A stretch of 64,000 nucleotides of DNA from Paraburkholderia megapolitana (GTDB lineage: Bacteria > Pseudomonadota > Gammaproteobacteria > Burkholderiales > Burkholderiaceae), in the NCBI RefSeq assembly GCF_007556815.1, contig NZ_CP041743.1:1054001-1118000 (forward strand), in the 5' to 3' direction. This document shows, piece by piece, positions 57,144-64,000 of this stretch. Both the position numbers and the translations under genes were made by a program. The notes beneath the pieces are model-generated. The model worked only from the letters and a program-made list of their open reading frames with translations, was not told the DNA's origin and did not search any database. Numbering within the stretch: the first letter of the stretch is position 1; every line of letters starts with the position of its first letter.

Positions 57144-57605
57144 GTGACAGACACACTCCCGATCCGCCCCGTAACGCCCGCCGATTTCGACGCGTGGCTG
57201 CCGCTCTGGGACGGCTACAACGCGTTCTATGGGCGCACCGGTGCAACCGCACTTCCACGCGCGATCACCGACCTCACGTGGAATCGCTTTTTCGATGGCT
57301 ACGAACCGATGCATGCGCTGGTCGCCGAACGCGACGGGCAACTGGTCGGACTCGTGCATTACCTGTTTCATCGCAGCACGACGCTCGTGGGGCCGACCTG
57401 CTACTTGCAGGATCTGTTTACGCTCGCTAGCGAACGCGGCAAGGGTGTCGGCCGTGCGCTGATCGAAGCGGTTTATGCGCGTGCCAAGGCTAGCGGCTCA
57501 TCGCGCGTGTACTGGATCACGCAGGAAACCAACACGACTGCGATGCGGCTTTACGACGACGTGGCCAGTCGCCCGGGATTCGTCGTCTATCGCAAGGAAC
57601 TGTAA
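57144..57605 (+). CDS. GNAT family N-acetyltransferase
   Basis: A 153-residue GNAT enzyme with start GTG at 57144, eight bases after AAGGAG. IRPVTPADFDAWLPLWDGYN is the usual opening. CYLQDLFTLASERGKGVGRALIEAVY holds the acetyl-CoA loop, and ITQETNTTAMRLYDDVASRPG the last motif, in the form seen in polyamine/amino-acid acetylating members. Divergent from the MocR gene, 139 bases away, which likely controls it. Confidence 0.93.
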   Translation: MTDTLPIRPVTPADFDAWLPLWDGYNAFYGRTGATALPRAITDLTWNRFFDGYEPMHALVAERDGQLVGLVHYLFHRSTTLVGPTCYLQDLFTLASERGKGVGRALIEAVYARAKASGSSRVYWITQETNTTAMRLYDDVASRPGFVVYRKEL

Positions 57606-57859
57606 ACACACGCCGTGAGCGCGCGCCGCGTCACGGCTCGACCCCACATTCCCCTTTCATCGCATAGCGCTCATAGCGCTTCTCGCCGATCTGCTGAAGC
57701 GAAGCAGCACCCTCCCATCCGGCCCAGGTTGCGGTCCGCACCCACCGCATGTCACGATGCGCGTTGCTCAGCGCGTGCACGCTGTCGCACGTTGCCGCGG
57801 CTCGCCGCCATGCGTAGCCGATGCTGCCACTTTCGCCCACGGATTCAGGAGCCACGCCG

Positions 57860-59557
57860 ATGAACGAGAACGATCTCAACGATCCGAACCTGCCTGCCGC
57901 CAGCGACGATACGCCGGACGATCCCGAGCGCCGCCGTGTCCTCACCGGAATCGCCGCCGTCGGCATGGGGGTGATCCTCAGCGGCTGCCAGACTGCGGAG
58001 CAAACTTCGACAAACGGCGGCGGCCCGCGTAGCGCGGCCGATCTGCGACTCGATGCGGCGTTGCGCGACCAGGTGCGCAACATTGTCGTGATCTACGCGG
58101 AGAACCGCAGCTTCGCGAATCTGTACGGCAACTTCCCTGGCACACTGCATCCGCTCGACACGGTGCCGGCCGCGCGGTCCACGCAACTCGATCGCGACGG
58201 CAAGACACCGCTCGCGCAGCTACCGAAGTTCTGGGGCGGACTCGTGCCGCAGGCACAGGAAGTGGACGGCAAGCGCTATGCGATCGCCGAAGGCGATATC
58301 ACGGGCCTGCGCAACGGCCCGTTTCATCTCACCGATGCACAGGGGGCACCGCTGCCGAACGGCGTGATTACGCGCGACCTGTGGCATCGCTTCTATCAGA
58401 ACCAGATGCAGATCAACGCCGGGCGCAACGATCAGTTCGTCGCGTGGGCCGATTCGGGCGGCCTCGTGATGGGCCACTACCGCAATTCCGCCGAAACACT
58501 CCGGCTCTGGAATCTCGCGCGGCAATACACGCTTTGCGATCACTTCTTCATGGCGGCGTTCGGCGGCTCGTGGCTGAATCACATCTTCCTGATCTCCGCG
58601 CAGGCGCCGCTCTATCCGGATCTGTTGAAGAGCCCGGCGAAGCGTTTCGTCTCGGTGGTGGAAGGCGACGATCCAACTGGCACGCGTCTGAAGGTCGCGA
58701 CAGATTCGCCGGCGTCCGCGATCGACGGCCCACCGAAGTTCATCAACGACGGTCTCTTCACGCCCGACGGCTACGCGGTCAACACGATGGCGCCGCCGTA
58801 TCAACCGAGCTTCGTGCGACCCGCCGCGGGCGGCAATCCGTTGCTGGCGAACCCGGCCGATCCGAAAGTGCTGCCGCCGCAAACGTACGCGACCATCGGC
58901 GATCGCCTGTCGGCAAAAGGCGTCGACTGGGCGTGGTACAGCGGTGCATGGCAGTACGCACTCGATCATCGCGATATGGGCGCGGTGCCCGACTTCCAGT
59001 ATCACCACCAGCCGTTCAACTACTTCGCGAACTACGCGCCGGGCACCGATGCGCGCCGCCGCTATCTGCGCGACGGCGGCGTCGGCGAGGACGCATCGAC
59101 CAACCGGCTGATCGCCGATATCGACGCGGGCCGCCTGCCGGCTGTCACGTTCTACAAGCCGCAGGGGAACCTGAACATGCACGCGGGCTACGCGGATGTC
59201 GAATCGGGCGACCGCCATATCGCCAATGTGATCGATCATTTGCAGCGCGGTCCGCAGTGGGCCAACACGGTGGTGATCGTCACACACGACGAAAACGGCG
59301 GCTGGTGGGACCCGGTCGCGCCGCCGAAGGGCGACCGCTGGGGCCCGGGCTCGCGCATCCCCGCGCTCGTGATCTCGCCGCTCGCGAAGAAGGGCTACGT
59401 CGATCACACGCTCTACGACACGAATTCGATTCTTCGGTTGATCACGCGCGTGCACGGCCTCGCGCCGCTCGATGGTGTGCTTGCGCGCGATCGAGCGTTC
59501 GCGCAGAACGGCCAGGTGCCGCCCGGCGATATGACGGGTTCGCTGGATCTCGCGTGA
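57860..59557 (+). CDS. PF04185-type acid phosphatase (AcpA-like) lipoprotein
   Basis: A 565-residue phosphoesterase. The ATG at 57860 follows AGGAG by eight bases. A Tat-like twin Arg (ERRRVLTG) precedes the lipobox LSGC, so it is probably exported folded and lipid-anchored. The metal site starts at IVVIYAENRSFANLYGNFPG; later ligands are in VIVTHDENGGWWDP and GSRIPALVISPLAKKGYVDH. It shares family, and the C-terminal VDHTLYDTNSILRLI pattern, with the phosphoesterase at 40347 but is clearly a separate gene. It would remove phosphate from periplasmic substrates. The next gene faces it 31 bases away. Confidence 0.93.
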   Translation: MNENDLNDPNLPAASDDTPDDPERRRVLTGIAAVGMGVILSGCQTAEQTSTNGGGPRSAADLRLDAALRDQVRNIVVIYAENRSFANLYGNFPGTLHPLDTVPAARSTQLDRDGKTPLAQLPKFWGGLVPQAQEVDGKRYAIAEGDITGLRNGPFHLTDAQGAPLPNGVITRDLWHRFYQNQMQINAGRNDQFVAWADSGGLVMGHYRNSAETLRLWNLARQYTLCDHFFMAAFGGSWLNHIFLISAQAPLYPDLLKSPAKRFVSVVEGDDPTGTRLKVATDSPASAIDGPPKFINDGLFTPDGYAVNTMAPPYQPSFVRPAAGGNPLLANPADPKVLPPQTYATIGDRLSAKGVDWAWYSGAWQYALDHRDMGAVPDFQYHHQPFNYFANYAPGTDARRRYLRDGGVGEDASTNRLIADIDAGRLPAVTFYKPQGNLNMHAGYADVESGDRHIANVIDHLQRGPQWANTVVIVTHDENGGWWDPVAPPKGDRWGPGSRIPALVISPLAKKGYVDHTLYDTNSILRLITRVHGLAPLDGVLARDRAFAQNGQVPPGDMTGSLDLA

Positions 59558-59588
59558 TTTTCGCGTGAACCGTAGGCGCCGCGCGCGG

Positions 59589-60170
59589 CTACTTGAAGTC
59601 CGCGAGCAGCGCCGTCCGCACCTGCGGTTCAACCGTCTGCACAGGCACCGGATAGTGCGGATGATCGCAACCGATCTTCAACGACGCCCCGTCGCGTAGC
59701 CGCGTCTTCATCGCCGGCGTGAACTCGAAGCGCACGAAGTGCACCGCGGAAGTTTTCTGCGCGTTGTCGCGTTCGAGATCTTCGTCGGCGATCGCGTAGG
59801 CCGGCGGCTCGCCGTCCACCTCGACGAACACGCGATCTTCGATGCCGATCAACCGCGCGAGCGCGGCGGCCCGCTCAACTTCGTTCGCGTACTCGATCTG
59901 CATCGTCGCCTTCAGATTGCTACCGTCGGGCACGAGCGGCAAGTACGCATCGAGTTCGCCCTGAATCCCGTCCTCATCGAAGATCTTCTCGATGTGCAAC
60001 ATCTCCTGAATCTGATAGCGGATAGTCAGCTCGTCCTCGAACAGAAACGTGACGTGATTGCCGAGCGGCACAGTGCGCAGCTTCTTGTGCTCGATGACCT
60101 GCGCGCGCATCGTCTTGCGCGCCTTCGAATAGTTTTCGAGCGACAGCAACGAATTCCTGGCAATGCTCAT
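59589..60170 (-). CDS. DUF3501 family protein
   Basis: A 193-residue soluble protein that opens LENYSKARKTMRAQVIEHKK and continues VTFLFEDELTIRYQIQEMLH, the DUF3501 pattern. NLKATMQIEYANE and VHFVRFEFTPAMKTRLRDGA lead to GCDHPHYPVPV with a lone Cys and several His, which could bind metal. GAGGA precedes the start. It follows the Fe-S protein by 34 bases in an operon-like row with rubrerythrin. The domain has no proven function; the context points to oxidative stress or redox. Confidence 0.88.
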   Translation of the reverse strand: MSIARNSLLSLENYSKARKTMRAQVIEHKKLRTVPLGNHVTFLFEDELTIRYQIQEMLHIEKIFDEDGIQGELDAYLPLVPDGSNLKATMQIEYANEVERAAALARLIGIEDRVFVEVDGEPPAYAIADEDLERDNAQKTSAVHFVRFEFTPAMKTRLRDGASLKIGCDHPHYPVPVQTVEPQVRTALLADFK

Positions 60171-60204
60171 CGGGGATCCTCGCGATTCGATTACAGCATG
60201 GACG

Positions 60205-61542
60205 TCAGATACCGTACGCCTTGCGCAGCAGCGTCAACGGGTGAGCGAGCTGCGCTTTCGGCAGGCCGTTCTCCTCGATGCCCTGTTCGATATGATGGCC
60301 CGCGAGCTGGCAATCCGACGAAATATAGTCGGGCTGCGGTTGCGCCATCGCCTTGAATACCGGCGTGCCGATCTGCATCGACATGCGGTGGAATTCCTTC
60401 TTCACACCGAACGTGCCCGCGTGCCCCGAACAGCGCTCGACCACCGTCACCTTCGTATCGGGCACGAGCGTCAGCGTTTCGAAGGTCTTGCGACCGATGT
60501 TCTGTACGCGGCCATGACATGGCACGTGGTACGAAACCTTGCCGAGCGCGGTTTTGAAGTCGGTGTTCAGCAGACCGTCGCGATGGCGCGCCACGAAGTA
60601 TTCGAACGGGTCCCAGAACGCTTCGCTGACGGCGCGCACGTCGGCGTCGTCGGGAAACATCAGTGGTAGTTCGTGCTTGTACATCAGCACGCAACTCGGA
60701 ATCGCACCGATCAGTGCATAGCCTTCGCGCGCGTATTTCGCGAGCACCGGCAGGTTCTTCTTTTTCTTCTGCGCGACGCCCTTCAGGTCGCCCTGTTCGA
60801 GCAACGGCATGCCGCAACAGGCTTCGCTTTTGACCAGTTCATACGGAATGCCGTTGTGAGCAAGCACGGCGAGCAGATCGTGGCCGATGCCGGGTTCGTT
60901 GAAATTCACGTAGCAGGTCGCGTAAATCGCGACCTTGCCGGGCGTGCGCTCGCCGTCGTTCACGGGCGTGGCCGGTGACTTCTTCGCCGCACTACGGAAT
61001 TTGCGCGTGGCGAAATCGGGTAGCCATGCGTCCTTGTCGACTCCGAGCGCCTTTTCCATCAACCCGCGCGCGGCACCCGTGTGATTCACAGCGTTGACCG
61101 TCTGGGTGACGATCGGAATACCGGCGAGATGGCCCAATGCATCGGTATTCGACAGGAACCGGTCGCGCACGCTCACGTCGCCGCGCTGATAGTCGACCGC
61201 TTTCGCGCGCAGCATCAGATGCGGAAAATCGACATTCCACTGATGCGGCGGCACGTACGGGCATTTCGTCATGTAGCACAGGTCGCACAGATAGCATTGA
61301 TCGACGACCTTGCCGAATTCGCGCTTGTCGACTTCTTCGACTTCGCCGCCGTCGGTTGCATCGACGAGATCGAAGAGCTGCGGAAACGCGCCGCAGAGCG
61401 ACACGCAACGTCGACAACCGGCGCAGATATCGAAGACGCGTGCCAGTTCCTTGTCGAGCGCGTCCTGATCGTAGAAACCGTCCGAGAGCCAGTCGAGCGG
61501 ATGCCGGGTGGGCGCTTCGAGACTGCCTTCCTTGTGGGGCAT
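60205..61542 (-). CDS. Two-[4Fe-4S] CCG-domain redox protein (GlpC/HdrD-like)
   Basis: A 445-residue redox protein. Two ferredoxin-type clusters are bound by Cys40, 43, 46 and 50 (CAGCRRCVSLC) and Cys83, 86, 89 and 94 (CYLCDLCYMTKC). Two CCG-like segments follow: ACCGMPLLEQGD (about 265) and a second region with VPCHGRVQNIG and CSGHAGTFG in place of a full CCG. The layout matches GlpC/HdrD-like electron carriers that pass electrons to an unknown partner. It lies between rubrerythrin and DUF3501 on one strand, a module that suggests peroxide or superoxide reduction. The start at 61542 was chosen because the family starts there. Confidence 0.9.
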   Translation of the reverse strand: MPHKEGSLEAPTRHPLDWLSDGFYDQDALDKELARVFDICAGCRRCVSLCGAFPQLFDLVDATDGGEVEEVDKREFGKVVDQCYLCDLCYMTKCPYVPPHQWNVDFPHLMLRAKAVDYQRGDVSVRDRFLSNTDALGHLAGIPIVTQTVNAVNHTGAARGLMEKALGVDKDAWLPDFATRKFRSAAKKSPATPVNDGERTPGKVAIYATCYVNFNEPGIGHDLLAVLAHNGIPYELVKSEACCGMPLLEQGDLKGVAQKKKKNLPVLAKYAREGYALIGAIPSCVLMYKHELPLMFPDDADVRAVSEAFWDPFEYFVARHRDGLLNTDFKTALGKVSYHVPCHGRVQNIGRKTFETLTLVPDTKVTVVERCSGHAGTFGVKKEFHRMSMQIGTPVFKAMAQPQPDYISSDCQLAGHHIEQGIEENGLPKAQLAHPLTLLRKAYGI

Positions 61543-61679
61543 ATCGTCAGTCTCCTGGGGATTGTGGTTTTGTCGCGCACGTGCCGCACACGGTCGTGCC
61601 CGTGCGTGCGGACCTTGCCGCACGCATCCATAGCGTCACCAACGCGCGCCGCTAGACCCTTCCGGCGCGCGCGGGCACG

Positions 61680-62102
61680 TCAATCCACCAGGGCGTCGAG
61701 TGCTTTCGTGTAGCGGTTCGCGTGACTGCGCTCGGCTTTCGCGAGCGTTTCGAACCAGTTGGCAATTTCATCGAAGCCTTCTTCGCGCGCCTCCTTCGCC
61801 ATACCCGGGTACATGTCCGTGTATTCGTGCGTTTCGCCCGCGATCGCCGCCTCGAGATTCAGACGCGACGAACCGAACGGCAGGCCGGTGGCCGGGTCGC
61901 CCGATGCTTCGAGATATTCGAGGTGGCCGTGCGCATGACCGGTTTCACCTTCGGCGGTGGAACGGAACAACGCGGCGACGTCATTCTGGCCCTCGACATC
62001 CGCCTTGGCGGCGAAGTACAGATAGCGACGGTTTGCCTGCGATTCGCCGGCAAACGCTGCCTTAAGGTTGTCCTCTGTCTTCGTTCCCTTGAGTTGCGAC
62101 AT
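61680..62102 (-). CDS. Rubrerythrin (no rubredoxin domain)
   Basis: A 140-residue ferritin-like diiron protein. Helices carry the iron ligands FAGESQANRRYLYFAAKADV, ALFRSTAEGETGHAHGHLEY, AIAGETHEYTDMYPGMAKEA and ETLAKAERSHANRYTKAL. The ExxH pairs EGETGH and KAERSH are intact. The C-terminal rubredoxin module of classic rubrerythrins is missing, so electrons must come from a separate donor, plausibly the Fe-S protein encoded next. It would reduce hydrogen peroxide. AGGAGG precedes the ATG. Confidence 0.95.
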   Translation of the reverse strand: MSQLKGTKTEDNLKAAFAGESQANRRYLYFAAKADVEGQNDVAALFRSTAEGETGHAHGHLEYLEASGDPATGLPFGSSRLNLEAAIAGETHEYTDMYPGMAKEAREEGFDEIANWFETLAKAERSHANRYTKALDALVD

Positions 62103-62290
62103 CTAAACCTCCTGGAAAGCCGTGTATGTGGGGTGCGCGAGGGGGGTAAAGCGAACGATCGTCTGTCCGATGTCCACGTAAGCGATGCAACGACAGCGGG
62201 GCACGCGGTCCGCCAGCGTGTATCTAAATCTAGAAGCTGGGCAAGGGGTTCCCCAATTGTGTTTTTCAATCCCACCGATAGCCGCACACC

Positions 62291-62331
62291 TTGCATAATG
62301 CGCACCCCCGTCTACACTCGTATAGCTATAC
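62291..62331 (+). promoter_or_regulatory. Candidate promoter with 12-bp palindrome
   Basis: TTGCAT (62291-62296) and TACACT (62313-62318) are 16 bases apart. GTATAGCTATAC, a perfect palindrome, follows at 62320-62331, ending 16 bases before the ATG at 62348. It may be an operator over the transcription start. The rest of 62103-62290 holds no gene. Confidence 0.4.
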
Positions 62332-62347
62332 CCTCGGTGGAATTGCC

Positions 62348-62707
62348 ATGCGACTCACCATCCTGATCAACGGTTCCGATCCCACCGTCAACCACGATTA
62401 CGCCGTGCTCTGGCTCGATACCGATGAACATCGGTGGTCGCGCGAAGCGCATGACGGAATCGATCTGCCCCCGTGGGGCGAAGTGCGCGATGTCGACGGC
62501 GTCACGACGCTGTGCGCGCCGAGCACCGATGCACCGCTGTGCACGCTGCGCGGTCTGTCGGTCGACCGCAGGCAGCGCGTCAGCTCTGCGCAAGGTCCGG
62601 CTGCGTGGTCGTGCGTGCAGGCCCATACGCCGGCTACCGGCTACTGGCGTCTGCAGGCAGTCGATCGACAGACCGTGCATGCTGAACACAGCGTGTTCAG
62701 CCGCTGA
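62348..62707 (+). CDS. Hypothetical protein, 119 residues
   Basis: A soluble protein starting MRLTILINGSDPTVNHDYAV, then WLDTDEHRWSREAHDG and GYWRLQAVDRQTVHAEHSVF. It has several Trp and three Cys (TTLCAPSTDAPLCTL, SCVQAH). No signal peptide or membrane helix is present. The ribosome site is GGTGGA. I do not recognise the family. It stands alone behind a palindromic promoter, divergent from rubrerythrin. Confidence 0.72.
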   Translation: MRLTILINGSDPTVNHDYAVLWLDTDEHRWSREAHDGIDLPPWGEVRDVDGVTTLCAPSTDAPLCTLRGLSVDRRQRVSSAQGPAAWSCVQAHTPATGYWRLQAVDRQTVHAEHSVFSR

Positions 62708-62884
62708 ACCGCTCTCGCTGCGTCGCACCGTTCTTGTGTTGCAGGTATCCGTCAGCTACGTCGGCGGCGTACGCCTGCCTTGACAGACGCTGAGCCTCCT
62801 CTCGATACTCCGGGCTATTCGATCTTTTCGCCGTGTCCACTGCAAGCAGCATGCCGCGTGACACGTCGAAATCCGGGGGAATGG

Positions 62885-64000
62885 ATGCGGCATCCTGCAG
62901 AAAACCTGCTTGCACGACGCAGCCGATGGCTCACGCATGCGATCAGTGTGCTGGCCCTGGCTGCGTTAGCTATCTTCGCTACGTTTTCGCTTACGGCCCA
63001 CGCCGCCGCATCGGATGCAAACGCTCCGGACGCCGATGCCTGCAAGCTCGTGCAGGAAGCCAATGCCGAGCAACTGATCGTGCCGGCCGACAATGAGACC
63101 GACACGGACACCGTGATCGACCGCTCGTCGAGTCACCCGGAGCCGGGCAAGTCCAACTGCTTCTGGCAGACGCATAAAAGCGGCGCCGCGAGCAATACGT
63201 CGCCGGACGCCACGCTCTCACTCGACTTCTATCACTTCGTCGATGCCGCCCATGCGCAGGCGAACACCCGCGATCTCGGCGTACCCCCGATCCCGCCACT
63301 GTTCATCACCACCGACGATCCCACCGACCGGATCTTCCGTATATCCGGCAACGAGATCGCCGCGCTGCATGGTTCTGACGTCGCGGTAGTGCATGCGGAA
63401 ACGCCCGCGACCATTTCGAATCATGCGGCCTGGAGTGCGCGTCTGGAGGCGCTGGCACTGGGCGCGGCCGGTGCGCACGTGCATGCGTCGGCCAACGCAA
63501 ACTCAAATGCAGGCGCAGGCGCAAGTACCGGCGAAACCGCCGCATGGCGTCCCGCAGCACACGCCGCGCCTGCTATCGGCGCCACACTGGCGCTACCCCT
63601 GCACGTGCTATGGGCGCTGATCCGCTGGCGTTTCTTGATGCCGCCCGTTCTCATTGCACTGATACTCGCCTCTGCCGTATTTCTGAAAGGTCTGCGTCGC
63701 CACTTTGGCTGGTTGATCCCACTGGCCGTGGTACTGACCGTCGTGAACATCATCTTCGGCCCGTACCTCGGTGTGCTGCTCATTTATCGCATGGGCGAGC
63801 AGGGTCAGGCAGCTGTTACCAGTACTTACGGGACCAGCACGAGATATAACAATCACCGTGTCATCGGTTACAACGTGCTGCTGCGCACCGCCGATGGCAA
63901 GGTTGTCGAAACCACGTTCGAAGACGACGACCTGAACATCTATGCGCCGCACAACTCAGCGTTTTATCCACATGAGGGCGATGAATTTACGGTGCGCTAT
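62885..64000 (+). CDS. Membrane-anchored protein of unknown function (cut by window edge)
   Basis: An open frame of 372 codons starts at ATG 62885, four bases after GGGGGA, and runs off the right edge. MRHPAENLLARRSRWLTHAI is followed by a hydrophobic signal or anchor and an AHAA-type cleavage site near 42. A periplasmic domain carries DACKLVQEANAEQL and SNCFWQTHK, with two Cys and a beta/alpha look. An Ala/Gly/His-rich linker (about 185-225) precedes three membrane helices (LMPPVLIALILASAVFL is one). A further soluble part with YNVLLRTADGKVVETTFEDD follows. No family is recognised; the true end is outside the window. Confidence 0.75.
   Translation, partial: MRHPAENLLARRSRWLTHAISVLALAALAIFATFSLTAHAAASDANAPDADACKLVQEANAEQLIVPADNETDTDTVIDRSSSHPEPGKSNCFWQTHKSGAASNTSPDATLSLDFYHFVDAAHAQANTRDLGVPPIPPLFITTDDPTDRIFRISGNEIAALHGSDVAVVHAETPATISNHAAWSARLEALALGAAGAHVHASANANSNAGAGASTGETAAWRPAAHAAPAIGATLALPLHVLWALIRWRFLMPPVLIALILASAVFLKGLRRHFGWLIPLAVVLTVVNIIFGPYLGVLLIYRMGEQGQAAVTSTYGTSTRYNNHRVIGYNVLLRTADGKVVETTFEDDDLNIYAPHNSAFYPHEGDEFTVRY

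Noticed and set aside
57631..57860. Minus-strand frame ending in ERYAMKGECGVEP between the GNAT and phosphoesterase genes
   Set aside because: It has some protein-like Trp-rich wording but no start with a ribosome site and overlaps the phosphoesterase leader; too weak to list as a gene.

Overview
The window reads as ordinary to accessory chromosome from a high-GC beta-proteobacterium of the Burkholderia/Paraburkholderia type. This rests on a Burkholderia-style trimeric porin, a fused MarR-acetyltransferase regulator, a DUF3562-like protein, paired PF04185-type phosphoesterases, and many LysR, AraC and MocR regulators divergent from short-chain dehydrogenases. The genus is inferred from gene content, not proven. 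I saw no tRNA, rRNA, CRISPR array, insertion sequence or prophage.

Layout. 1-7.5 kb: the start of a minus-strand M3-like peptidase cut by the window edge, an acetyltransferase, then an apparent catabolic cluster (SDR dehydrogenase, DHDPS-family lyase/aldolase, MFS transporter, convergent porin, LysR regulator). 7.5-10.2 kb: small ORFs with hairpins, then a LysR/aldo-keto reductase pair. 10.4-19.9 kb: a protein built of three DHHV repeats, followed by a 2848-residue RHS/YD-repeat protein with an unrecognised 300-residue tail. A stranded P-loop ATPase fragment lies just behind it. 20-36 kb: cupin, zinc-ribbon membrane protein, secreted G1-peptidase-like protein, four SDR genes with AraC or LysR partners, a SMI1/KNR4 (SUKH) protein, an alpha/beta hydrolase operon with one frameshifted member, a MarR-GNAT gene under a large dyad operator, and a hydrolase gene behind a perfect TetR-type palindrome. 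36-39.5 kb: oxidoreductase-XapX pair, AraC regulator, and a short threonyl-tRNA synthetase preceded by a complete attenuator. 39.5-44.9 kb: acetyltransferases, a phosphoesterase-dihaem peroxidase operon and a 30-residue membrane peptide. 45-47.7 kb: a visibly AT-richer island with a radical SAM protein translationally coupled to a LysE exporter. 48-64 kb: alpha/beta hydrolase, YheO-type regulator with a hydroxyaspartate/threonine dehydratase, MFS efflux, LysR/GST, ArsR/SRPBCC, MocR/GNAT, a second phosphoesterase, the DUF3501/Fe-S/rubrerythrin module, and a membrane protein running off the right edge.

The strongest new observation is the threonine attenuator at about 39.30-39.47 kb. A 25-residue leader peptide with eight consecutive threonine codons is followed by an intrinsic terminator, whose 5' arm can instead pair with the end of the leader. 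It controls a second-type, editing-domain-less ThrRS. The RHS/DHHV pair and the radical SAM-LysE pair are the best candidates for undescribed systems.
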